Of a DNA stretch of 21,032 nt, positions 1 to 6,555 are shown in pieces; the first letter of the stretch is position 1, and every line of letters starts with the position of its first letter. Source of the DNA: Gemmatimonadota bacterium (GTDB lineage: Bacteria > 4572-55 > J002); assembly GCA_003697105.1 (NCBI GenBank), contig RFFQ01000106.1, positions 1 to 21,032 on the forward strand, in the 5' to 3' direction. A program made the translations under genes and the position numbers. Below the pieces are notes generated by a model that was given only the letters and a program-made list of their open reading frames with translations, made no database searches and was not told the origin of the DNA.

Positions 1-78
1 CAGGAATTGGCTCACCCAATTTTAATTCAACAAATCAAAAACCATCTCGCCGGAATTGGCGCTATTCATACAGCCTAA
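1..78 (+). CDS. 3' end of an unidentified CDS (partial)
   Basis: An open frame runs from the first base to a TAA at 76-78 and gives 25 residues ending in GIGAIHTA. It is cut by the window edge, so the gene cannot be identified. The next gene starts 44 nt downstream on the same strand with no clear terminator between them, so it is probably the upstream member of the sulfur-permease operon. The call rests only on position and the open frame and may be wrong. Confidence 0.4.
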   Translation, partial: QELAHPILIQQIKNHLAGIGAIHTA

Positions 79-122
79 AAGGTCACTTTTGGCGAAGGTC
101 TTGTTATTACGAGGAGGTTATA

Positions 123-710
123 ATGGAATCCACAACGAAGGTATCCGAAAAAAACATCCCAGATACCGGCGTAGCTGATTCGGCTCGGGCGGTTTTGCCG
201 GAGCCGGCACCGTACCTGAATCCATATTTGGCGGGTGTCGGGATTGGCTTGGTACTGCTTGCCGCATTTGTGTTGGTGGGGCGGGGTTTGGGCGCTTCAG
301 GGGCGATGTCCTCTCTCGTGGCATATCTGGTTAGCCTTATTGCACCGGCTCATGCCCAAGCGAATGAATTTTATCAAGGATATTTAATGGGGGATGTCCA
401 TCCACTTAAAGCGTGGCTTGTGTTCGAGGTGTTGGGTGTGTTTGTGGGTGGATTGCTCTCCGGGGGATTGGCTCACCGCATCAAAAAAACCGTAGAGAAA
501 GGACCTCGCATAGGCAAGGGGGGTCGTTTTGGCTTAGCGTTTCTTGGCGGGGGAATGATGGGATTTGCGGCAAAACTTAGCCGCGGCTGTACCAGTGGGC
601 AAGCCCTAACAGGGGGAGCGCTTCTCAATTTAGGTAGTTGGGCATTCATGCTCGCGGTTTTTGCCGGCGCCTATGCCCTAGCTTACGTTGTTCGAAAGGA
701 GTGGATCTAA
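123..710 (+). CDS. YeeE/YedE family sulfur-compound permease, first half-protein
   Basis: 195-residue inner-membrane protein of the YeeE/YedE (DUF395, TsuA-like) family, which takes up thiosulfate or related sulfur compounds. It has a hydrophilic N-terminus of about 33 residues, then hydrophobic segments near 34-53, 62-76, 97-115, 137-150 and 168-190. The family signature RGCTSGQ lies at 154-160, with Cys156 the likely sulfur-relay cysteine. The start is fixed by a strong GAGGAGG at 111-117, 5 nt before ATG. It is about half the length of the fused family members, and the second half is the next gene (stop and start overlap by one base, TAATG). Family assignment is firm; the transported compound is inferred. 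Confidence 0.9.
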   Translation: MESTTKVSEKNIPDTGVADSARAVLPEPAPYLNPYLAGVGIGLVLLAAFVLVGRGLGASGAMSSLVAYLVSLIAPAHAQANEFYQGYLMGDVHPLKAWLVFEVLGVFVGGLLSGGLAHRIKKTVEKGPRIGKGGRFGLAFLGGGMMGFAAKLSRGCTSGQALTGGALLNLGSWAFMLAVFAGAYALAYVVRKEWI

Positions 711-1300
711 TGGCACCGTTTTATAAATATGGTCTCTTTAATGATGAAGTGAGTTTGATCGTAGCCTTTATTATCGGTATTGGGTTTGGTTTCTTTTTAG
801 AACGTGCGGGTTTTGGCAGTGCCCGGAAATTAGTCGCTCAGTTTTATCTGACCGATATGGCGGTTTTCAAGGTCATGTTTTCCGCCATCGTAACCGCCAT
901 GCTGGGTGTGTTTTACCTCGGTTGGATGGGCATTTTAGATTTATCCCTAGTTTACTTGACGCCCACTTATCTGATTCCTCAGATTTTCGGTGGATTGTTG
1001 TTAGGTGCCGGGTTTGTCATTGGCGGGTACTGTCCCGGTACCTCTGTTGTGGCAATGGCAACCGGAAAATTAGATGGAATCGTATATATAATGGGAGTTA
1101 TTGCCGGTGTTTTTACCTTCGGTGAACTGTACCCGCTCATCCAAAATTTTGCCCAATCCACACCAATGGGTAAAATCACCCTACCGCAATATATGAATAT
1201 GGATTACGGGATCGTTGTTTTCATCGTCGTCGTTATCGCTATTGTTGGTTTTATCGCAGCAAGCTGGATCGAAAAGAGAGTGGGAGGGGCGACCTCATGA
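710..1300 (+). CDS. YeeE/YedE family sulfur-compound permease, second half-protein
   Basis: 196-residue membrane protein and partner of the preceding half-permease. The frame is open further upstream, but ATG 710 is the start because AAGGAG at 696-701 sits 8 nt before it and the sequence from there begins at the family's usual N-terminus. Hydrophobic segments lie near 14-30, 53-76, 87-105, 123-138 and 170-188. The motif GGYCPGTS (105-112, Cys108) is the second family cysteine motif. The two halves each carry one conserved cysteine, so they probably form one heterodimeric channel. It overlaps the rhodanese gene downstream by ATGA, which implies translational coupling. Confidence 0.9.
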   Translation: MAPFYKYGLFNDEVSLIVAFIIGIGFGFFLERAGFGSARKLVAQFYLTDMAVFKVMFSAIVTAMLGVFYLGWMGILDLSLVYLTPTYLIPQIFGGLLLGAGFVIGGYCPGTSVVAMATGKLDGIVYIMGVIAGVFTFGELYPLIQNFAQSTPMGKITLPQYMNMDYGIVVFIVVVIAIVGFIAASWIEKRVGGATS

Positions 1301-1935
1301 AAGATAATATCAATCTTAAATTAGCTATTATGGCGTTGGCATTGGGAGTTTTGGCGATTTTTGGCCAGCCGTATTCGGGAAATACGGTTGTGCTAAATAC
1401 CAAAGAACTGGCGGTCATTGTGGATAATGCCATAGACCACGTTACGGTAGAAGACCTTGCGGATTGGATTATTCAAGGTAAAAGAGATTTTCGTCTGCTG
1501 GACGTCCGCGATGACTCGCAATTTCAGGAATATCATATCCCCCTCGCGGAATGTGCCCCTCTCTCGATACTCCCAGATTACCCCATCGACCGGAATGAAA
1601 AAATTATCCTTTATTCAGATGGGGGTATTCATGCGGCACAGGCTTGGATGCTGCTGAAAGCGAAAGGCTACCGGCACACGTACATGCTGTTGGGTGGCTT
1701 GGATGAATGGAAGGATACGATTTTATTTCCGGTGATTCCGGCAAATATATCCCCGGAAGAGGAAGCAAAATATGCCAAGTTAAAAGCAGTCAGCAAATTC
1801 TTCGGGGGGTCACCTCAAACGGGTGAGGGCACAGTAGAAACGCCTGAAATGGCACCGACCCCGATGCCCCAAGTGGAAATGCCTTCCCAAACAACCCCCG
1901 TGCGGAAAAAAAAGGCGCGAAAAGAAGGCTGTTGA
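1297..1935 (+). CDS. Membrane-anchored rhodanese-like protein with Ser at the active-site position and a C-terminal Cys
   Basis: 212 residues. An N-terminal hydrophobic anchor (about 8-23) is followed by a rhodanese fold (about 50-143), with the family landmarks LLDVRDDSQF at 67-76 and the GGLDEW turn at 133-138. The loop that normally reads Cys-x-x-Gly carries Ser107 instead (YSDGG), so classical sulfurtransferase chemistry at that site is unlikely. The remaining cysteines are Cys86 and the very last residue, Cys212, at the end of a flexible Pro-rich and then Lys/Arg-rich tail. I infer that the terminal Cys could be a swinging persulfide carrier. The gene is ATGA-coupled to the split permease, so it probably handles sulfur delivered by that channel. 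Rhodanese fold is confident; function is not. Confidence 0.85.
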   Translation: MKDNINLKLAIMALALGVLAIFGQPYSGNTVVLNTKELAVIVDNAIDHVTVEDLADWIIQGKRDFRLLDVRDDSQFQEYHIPLAECAPLSILPDYPIDRNEKIILYSDGGIHAAQAWMLLKAKGYRHTYMLLGGLDEWKDTILFPVIPANISPEEEAKYAKLKAVSKFFGGSPQTGEGTVETPEMAPTPMPQVEMPSQTTPVRKKKARKEGC

Positions 1936-1950
1936 CCCCTTTGGCGGTGA

Positions 1951-1981
1951 GGACTGCCTGTCTTTCAAGGACAGGCAGTCC
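1951..1981. terminator. Strong hairpin between convergent genes
   Basis: GGACTGCCTGTC (1951-1962) and GACAGGCAGTCC (1970-1981) form a perfect 12-bp stem with a 7-nt loop. It lies 15 nt after the rhodanese stop and 13 nt before the end of nfo on the other strand. It could serve as a bidirectional transcription terminator, but neither side has a good T-run, so it may act by blocking 3' exonucleases or need Rho. Confidence 0.55.
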
Positions 1982-1994
1982 CCTGTCCACACCC

Positions 1995-2891
1995 CTACCG
2001 CTCTATCCGTAATCCCGGTGGGATTCGTGCGGGATCGTCCACCACAGCACACAGCCGCTTTAAGTTCATTACATCCTCTTTTAAGTCTTTTCCTTTGGGG
2101 GTTTCCAGCAACATGGGCACATCAACCCACCGGGGATCATTCAACACCCACCGGAAACCATCGATCCCAATATTTCCCTCCCCGATGTGAGCATGACGGT
2201 CTTTGCGGCTGCCCAATTCGCCTTTACTATCATTCAGATGCCAGCATTTAAGGCGTTCCATGCCCACTTCTCGCTCCAGATCATCGATCAGGCGCTGGTA
2301 TCCCTCTACCGAGCGAAGGTCATATCCGGCAGCGAACGCATGGCACGTATCTACACAAACTCCCAGTCGATCTGGCTCGGCAACCTGCTCCATAATTCGC
2401 CGTAAATGCGTGAACTCATATCCTAAATTGGTGCCTTGCCCGGCGGTCAGTTCTAATAATGTCAATACCTTCGTAGCGTGTGCCATTTCCTGATGAATGT
2501 GATCCAGTGCCACGGCGATCTGGCGCAGTCCCGTCTCTTCACCACTACCGGTATGGGAGCCGGGGTGTAGCACCACATACGGAATGCCATAGGCATGTGC
2601 CCGCGCTAACTCATCTTGATACGCTTGGATGCTTTTTTGCCGCGTTTCTGGCTTGGGGCTGGCAAGATTAATCAGATACGATGCATGGCTAACAGTGCTT
2701 TCAATATTGAATTCCCGAATTTTGGCTTGCCAGCGCGCCACATCTTCTGCATCGATGGGCGGTCCCGACCACTGCCGGTTGTTTTTGGTAAACACTTGCA
2801 CCGCATTACAACCAATTGACGCGGCACGATCCAGCGCCTGACTCACGCCCCCACTAATGGACATGTGGGCACCTAGTTTTAGCGTTGTCAT
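1995..2891 (-). CDS. nfo: Endonuclease IV (AP endonuclease)
   Basis: 298-residue cytosolic DNA-repair enzyme that cleaves 5' of abasic sites and removes blocked 3' ends. All nine zinc ligands of the E. coli enzyme have counterparts: His69, His109, Glu147, Asp181, His184, His218, Asp231, His233 and Glu263, at the same spacing apart from a two-residue offset after His109. Recognisable blocks are VVLHPGSH (106-113), VDTCHAF (180-186) and HIGEGNIG (235-242). Length is normal for the family. It is a single gene with its own promoter, convergent with the sulfur operon and divergent from moeB, and has no obvious link to the molybdenum genes. Confidence 0.97.
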   Translation of the reverse strand: MTTLKLGAHMSISGGVSQALDRAASIGCNAVQVFTKNNRQWSGPPIDAEDVARWQAKIREFNIESTVSHASYLINLASPKPETRQKSIQAYQDELARAHAYGIPYVVLHPGSHTGSGEETGLRQIAVALDHIHQEMAHATKVLTLLELTAGQGTNLGYEFTHLRRIMEQVAEPDRLGVCVDTCHAFAAGYDLRSVEGYQRLIDDLEREVGMERLKCWHLNDSKGELGSRKDRHAHIGEGNIGIDGFRWVLNDPRWVDVPMLLETPKGKDLKEDVMNLKRLCAVVDDPARIPPGLRIER

Positions 2892-2932
2892 CTCAAAACC
2901 TCATAAGTAAACAAGTTGAGATACCATCCTTC

Positions 2933-2954
2933 AAATTCGGAATTCGACGAATTT
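2933..2954. promoter_or_regulatory. Palindromic operator-like site in the nfo 5' region
   Basis: AAATTCG and CGAATTT are perfect inverted arms spaced by 8 nt, with GAATTC in the middle. The site lies in the nfo leader just upstream of the moeB -35 region, a reasonable place for a dimeric repressor. No regulator is identified and AT-rich palindromes arise by chance, so this is tentative. Confidence 0.25.
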
Positions 2955-2958
2955 TGTC

Positions 2959-2987
2959 TTGTTCGATCCAAACATTAGCGGTATATT
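2959..2987 (+). promoter_or_regulatory. Sigma-70-type promoter candidate for moeB
   Basis: A TTGTTC -35 (2959-2964), a 17-bp spacer and a TATATT -10 (2982-2987) point right. The predicted start of transcription is near 2994, leaving a leader of about 75 nt before moeB. The match is moderate. Confidence 0.4.
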
Positions 2988-2999
2988 CCCTCTTCCGCA

Positions 3000-3028
3000 A
3001 TTATAGCGTATATCTCAAATCAACGCAA
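3000..3028 (-). promoter_or_regulatory. Sigma-70-type promoter for nfo
   Basis: Reading left, TTGCGT (3028-3023), a 17-bp spacer and a perfect TATAAT (3005-3000) are present. The predicted transcript begins near 2993, about 100 nt before the nfo ATG. The two promoters of this region face each other, each lying in the other's early transcribed path. Confidence 0.6.
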
Positions 3029-3068
3029 GTTCTGGAATCGCCATCCTAAATCGGTGGGAGCATGTAGC

Positions 3069-4184
3069 ATGATACAATCGGATTTGTCCCGACCCGAAAT
3101 AGCCCGTTACAGCCGCCATTTACTGATCCCAGAAGTGGGGCTAGTAGGGCAACAACGGCTCAAAGCCGCGCGAGTACTGGTTGTCGGTGCCGGCGGACTT
3201 GGTTGCCCCGCCTTGCTCTATTTAGCCGCCGCCGGAGTGGGTACTTTGGGCATTGTTGATTTTGATGTTGTTGATGAAAGCAATCTGCAACGACAAGTAC
3301 TTTACACCGTAGCGGATGTGGGGCAACCCAAAGCAGAATGTGCGGCAAAACGGCTAACAGCATTGAATCCGTATGTCACCGTAGAGGTGCACCGGCTCTA
3401 TTTAACTTCTGAAAATGTACTTCCAATCCTGAAATCTTATGATCTGGTGGTTGATGGAACCGATAATTTCCCCACGCGCTATTTGCTGAATGATGCCGCC
3501 GTCCTGCTGGATAAACCACTTGTTTATGGTTCGATCTATCGCTTTGAAGGGCAAGTCTCTGTTTTTAATTATCAAAATTGCCCCAATTACCGGGATTTGT
3601 ACCCCGAACCACCACCACCGGAACTGGTTCCCAATTGCGCCGAAGGGGGTGTGCTGGGCGTCTTAGCCGGCATTATCGGCAGTATACAAGCCAACGAAGC
3701 AATAAAAATAATTACAGGAATTGGCGAACCGCTGGCAGGACGTCTCTTTTTATTCGATGCGCTCCGCTTTGAAAGCCAAATTATGCACTTACCCCGTCAT
3801 ACCCCACCCATCCACATTGAAACATTGATCGATTACAACCAGTTCTGCGGGGTGAAAAAAGAAGATGACATACCCGAGCTAACTGTTACGGAATTCAACC
3901 AGCTCCGCCACCGTAACACGGATTTTCAACTGATCGATGTTCGCCAGCCCTATGAACGGGAGATCGTTCATATTGGCGGTGAGTTGATCCCCCAAAATGA
4001 AATTTTTGACCGGCTTGAGGAACTTTCCCGCTCCAAAATGCTGATCATTTATTGTCGCAGTGGAAAACGAAGTGCAACCGTGGTTAAACAATTGCGATCA
4101 CTGGGGTTTGATAACGCGCGGAATTTGAAAGGGGGTGTTTTAGCCTACCGGGAAGAAATTGACCCAAGTTTAGCAAAATATTGA
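3069..4184 (+). CDS. moeB: Molybdopterin-synthase adenylyltransferase with C-terminal rhodanese domain (MoeB/MoeZ type)
   Basis: 371-residue cytosolic protein that adenylates the C-terminal glycine of MoaD so that it can be thiocarboxylated. It has an E1-like domain (about 1-250) with nucleotide motif GAGGLG (40-45), the DGTDNFPTR block (129-137) and conserved Cys190 in VPNCAEGGVLG, followed by a rhodanese domain (about 270-365) with active loop CRSGKRS (Cys329). The rhodanese domain probably donates the sulfur. ATG 3069 is chosen over an in-frame GTG at 3054 because GGGAG at 3056-3060 lies 8 nt before it. Oddity: the zinc CxxC next to LYPEPPP is NYRD and the second CxxC is missing. ThiS activation is possible, but the convergent moaE and moaD favour molybdopterin. 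Confidence 0.92.
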   Translation: MIQSDLSRPEIARYSRHLLIPEVGLVGQQRLKAARVLVVGAGGLGCPALLYLAAAGVGTLGIVDFDVVDESNLQRQVLYTVADVGQPKAECAAKRLTALNPYVTVEVHRLYLTSENVLPILKSYDLVVDGTDNFPTRYLLNDAAVLLDKPLVYGSIYRFEGQVSVFNYQNCPNYRDLYPEPPPPELVPNCAEGGVLGVLAGIIGSIQANEAIKIITGIGEPLAGRLFLFDALRFESQIMHLPRHTPPIHIETLIDYNQFCGVKKEDDIPELTVTEFNQLRHRNTDFQLIDVRQPYEREIVHIGGELIPQNEIFDRLEELSRSKMLIIYCRSGKRSATVVKQLRSLGFDNARNLKGGVLAYREEIDPSLAKY

Positions 4185-4235
4185 TTGAACACATTGATAT
4201 TTATACCGTTAGACTGGAAACGCATCAAGCACTTT

Positions 4236-4673
4236 TTAGGTCGGATTAGTATATTTCCAAGCCGCTTCCCCTTCGGCAAAATGTTCTTTTTTCCAGATCG
4301 GAACGTCTTTTTTAATCTCTTCTATGATAAAACGGCACGCTTCAAAGCTTTCCGCACGATGTGGGCTGGAGACGGCAATTACCACGCTGATGTCCGTGAG
4401 GTGGAGCAACCCCAACCGGTGGTGAATGGCAATTTTACCGAGATTCCACTGCTGAAATGCCCGTTCTGCCAAAGTTTGCAAGACCTTTTCCCCCATTTCG
4501 GCATAGCCGTGGTATTCCAACGCGGCAACCGCTTTACCCTCAAACTGATTGCGAACCGTGCCCACAAACAGGTCAACCGCCCCGCAGGTTTCATCGACCA
4601 CAAATTCATACGCCGCTGCTACACTAAGCGGTGCTTCCGTGATTTCAATCCATGTATTTTTTATCCTGATCAT
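4236..4673 (-). CDS. moaE: Molybdopterin synthase catalytic subunit MoaE
   Basis: 145-residue large subunit of molybdopterin synthase. It binds cyclic pyranopterin monophosphate and uses thiocarboxylated MoaD to install the dithiolene. Conserved elements visible are GTVRN (38-42), the SPHR substrate-binding block (103-106) and the Lys-rich catalytic loop KKDVPIWKKE (121-130). Normal length. It is the last gene of the long minus-strand run and starts 5 nt after the moaD stop. Its ribosome binding site is formed by the last MoaD codons. It converges on moeB with a 51-nt gap in which I see no clear terminator. Confidence 0.96.
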   Translation of the reverse strand: MIRIKNTWIEITEAPLSVAAAYEFVVDETCGAVDLFVGTVRNQFEGKAVAALEYHGYAEMGEKVLQTLAERAFQQWNLGKIAIHHRLGLLHLTDISVVIAVSSPHRAESFEACRFIIEEIKKDVPIWKKEHFAEGEAAWKYTNPT

Positions 4674-4678
4674 CGATT

Positions 4679-4924
4679 TTAGCCTCCACTCACCGGCGGG
4701 ATAATGCAGATTTCATCCTGTTCATTCAACTCAATCGTATCTGTGATATAGTTCATATTTACCGCTAAGCGACTCATCGCTCGGTACGGTTCTAAACGCG
4801 GATATTTTTCGAGGATCACTTGCCAAAAATCTGTTGTTGTTGCCCCGTTTTTGAGTTCGATGACCTCTTCCGGCTGTCCGGTGATCTCGCGGCACATCGC
4901 AAAATATTTTACGTTGATCTTCAT
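4679..4924 (-). CDS. moaD: Molybdopterin synthase sulfur carrier subunit MoaD
   Basis: 81-residue ubiquitin-fold sulfur carrier. It ends in the obligatory Gly-Gly (PPVSGG), which MoeB adenylates and which then carries the thiocarboxylate used by MoaE. Length is typical. Its ATG directly follows the moeA TAA with no spacer, and a GGAG inside the end of moeA serves as ribosome binding site, so the three genes moeA-moaD-moaE are clearly one translational unit. Confidence 0.96.
   Translation of the reverse strand: MKINVKYFAMCREITGQPEEVIELKNGATTTDFWQVILEKYPRLEPYRAMSRLAVNMNYITDTIELNEQDEICIIPPVSGG
4683..4687 (-). promoter_or_regulatory. moaE ribosome binding site made from the MoaD Gly-Gly codons
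   Basis: The MoaD end reads AGT GGA GGC TAA. The GGAGG within the two glycine codons lies 9 nt upstream of the moaE ATG and is the only good Shine-Dalgarno match there. Because the diglycine is functionally essential, the ribosome binding site is locked in by protein function. Confidence 0.75.
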
Positions 4925-6112
4925 TTATCGCTCCCATGGAAATCGTGTAATCTCAACAGTTTCGCCCGCTTCAAAACGAGTTTGTTCATCGACAAAGATA
5001 AAACCATCGGCTTCGGATAACGTGGTTAGCATATTGGAATTTTGCCGCCTTAACGGATAGACAAGACCATCCTTTAGTGCCACGCGGATAAATTCCGGTC
5101 TGCCTTTATTCTCAAGGGGGTGTGCCATTTTGGCGCGAAGAGCCGGCGGCGGGTTCTGTCCGGTTAAATGGGTGATGACCGGTTGAACGTACACTAAAAA
5201 GCAGATCAAGGCGGAAACCGGATTGCCCGGTAACCCAAAAAAGAGTTTACCCCCCTTTTTCGCCACAAAAAGCGGTTTGCCGGGCTTTTGTTTGACCTTC
5301 CAAAAGAGGGTTTCGTAACCACATTGTTGTGCGGCAGGCTTTACATGATCATGTTCCCCAACCGAAACCCCACCACAAAATAGAATGAGAGTAGCATCTT
5401 GTTCGGCTTGCTCAATGGTGTGGATTGTCTCCGTTAAGGTATCCGGGGCATGTCCGGTAAAGCAGACGGTTCCACCGGCGTTGGTCACTGCCGCTTTTAA
5501 TGTTAGCGAATTGGAATCGCGGATTTGCCCGGATGCTAACTCGATTGGCGCATCATAGGGAACAAGCTCTGTGCCGGTGGTGACAATGGCGATAGGTGGT
5601 AGTGAGAACACTGCTACCTGTGGAATGCCCAATGATGCTAACAACCCGATTCGCGCCGGATTGAGCCGTGAACCGCGTGAAATCAGGCGGTCGCCCGGCT
5701 GATATTCTTCCCCTTGAAATCGGATATTTTGGTACTGTTTTTTCACGGTATGGAGGGTCACCCGGTCTCCGGTCACCTGTGTATCTTCCACTGGTACAAC
5801 GCAATCCGCATCCGCTGGAACTTCTGCACCGGTATTGATGCGGATGGCTTGTTCCGGTTCAATCTTTCCCGTAAAAGGGCGTCCCGCCGCGCTTTCGCCA
5901 ATGATTTTTAGGGTAACGGGCACTTGTTGCACATCCGCCCAGCGGAGGGCGAATCCATCCATTGCGCTGTTGGTAAACCGGGGTGAAGGCTCGGTTGCCT
6001 CAATGTCCTCTGCCAAAATCCGGTTGAACGCATCCTCAAGTCGAATCTGTTCGATATTGGGTTTTGGTTGATGCTCTAAAATTATCTGTTTTGCCTCATT
6101 AACTGTGATCAT
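4925..6112 (-). CDS. moeA: Molybdopterin molybdotransferase MoeA
   Basis: 395-residue enzyme that inserts molybdate into adenylated molybdopterin (the Mog product). Signatures seen are SPRFTNSAMDGFA (43-55), INTGAEVPADAD (92-103), TTGTEL (178-183), GGVSVGEHD (247-255) and GLPGNPVS (293-300), so domains I to IV are all present at normal length. The start is fixed by GAGGG at 6120-6124, 7 nt upstream of ATG and contributed by the heptanucleotide array. It is followed without spacer by moaD. There is only one moeA in the window. Confidence 0.97.
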   Translation of the reverse strand: MITVNEAKQIILEHQPKPNIEQIRLEDAFNRILAEDIEATEPSPRFTNSAMDGFALRWADVQQVPVTLKIIGESAAGRPFTGKIEPEQAIRINTGAEVPADADCVVPVEDTQVTGDRVTLHTVKKQYQNIRFQGEEYQPGDRLISRGSRLNPARIGLLASLGIPQVAVFSLPPIAIVTTGTELVPYDAPIELASGQIRDSNSLTLKAAVTNAGGTVCFTGHAPDTLTETIHTIEQAEQDATLILFCGGVSVGEHDHVKPAAQQCGYETLFWKVKQKPGKPLFVAKKGGKLFFGLPGNPVSALICFLVYVQPVITHLTGQNPPPALRAKMAHPLENKGRPEFIRVALKDGLVYPLRRQNSNMLTTLSEADGFIFVDEQTRFEAGETVEITRFPWER

Positions 6113-6114
6113 TT

Positions 6115-6555
6115 TTCATCCCTCATCCTTCATTCCTCATCCTTCCGCCTTCATCCCTCATCCTTCATCCTTCCGCCTTCATCCCTCATCCTTCATCCTT
6201 CATCCCTCATCCTTCATCCTTCATCCCTCATCCCTCATCCTTCATCCCTCATCCTTCATTCCTCATCCTTCCGCCTTCATCCCTCATCCTTCATTCCTCA
6301 TCCTTCCGCCTTCATCCTTCCGCCTTCATCCTTCCGCCTTCATCCTTCCGCCTTCATCCTTCCGCCTTCATCCCTCATCCTTCATCCTTCATCCCTCATC
6401 CTTCATCCTTCATCCCTCATCCCTCATCCTTCATCCCTCATCCTTCCGCCTTCATCCTTCCGCCTTCATCCTTCCGCCTTCATCCCTCATCCTTCATCCT
6501 TCCGCCTTCATCCTTCCGCCTTCATCCTTCATCCTTCCGCCTTCATCCTTCATCC
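6115..6555. repeat. Perfect 63-unit heptanucleotide tandem array
   Basis: The stretch parses into exactly 63 consecutive 7-bp units with no insertion, deletion or interruption. On the + strand the units are TTCATCC (A, 29 copies), CTCATCC (B, 17), TTCCGCC (C, 14) and TTCATTC (D, 3). In the transcribed direction they read GGATGAA, GGATGAG, GGCGGAA and GAATGAA. The array fills the moaC-mog/moeA intergenic gap completely: the moaC-mog TGA is inside the first transcribed unit and only 2 nt separate the last unit from the moeA ATG. No other gene is seen in this gap of about 440 bases. The + strand is free of stops only because of the repeat, giving a meaningless periodic HPSSFIL reading. Confidence 0.98.
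6120..6124 (-). promoter_or_regulatory. moeA ribosome binding site supplied by the array
   Basis: GAGGG at the junction of the last two transcribed repeat units (a B followed by an A) lies 7 nt upstream of the moeA ATG. The out-of-frame ATG in the last unit (6119-6117) opens a 6-codon frame that ends 13 nt inside moeA, so ribosomes on it would cover the moeA start. Confidence 0.7.

Noticed and set aside
90-104. Possible sigma-54 promoter before the split permease (TGGC-N8-TTGT)
   Set aside because: The -12 element has GT in place of the nearly invariant GC, and the gap is only 44 nt after an upstream gene on the same strand.
2919-2931. Shared 13-mer AGATACCATCCTT upstream of nfo and tatA (second copy near 18255)
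   Set aside because: Several 13-mer matches are expected by chance in 21 kb, and the copies differ in position and surroundings.
6115-6555. CRISPR array
   Set aside because: There are no spacers: units of 7 bp abut directly, and no cas genes are present.
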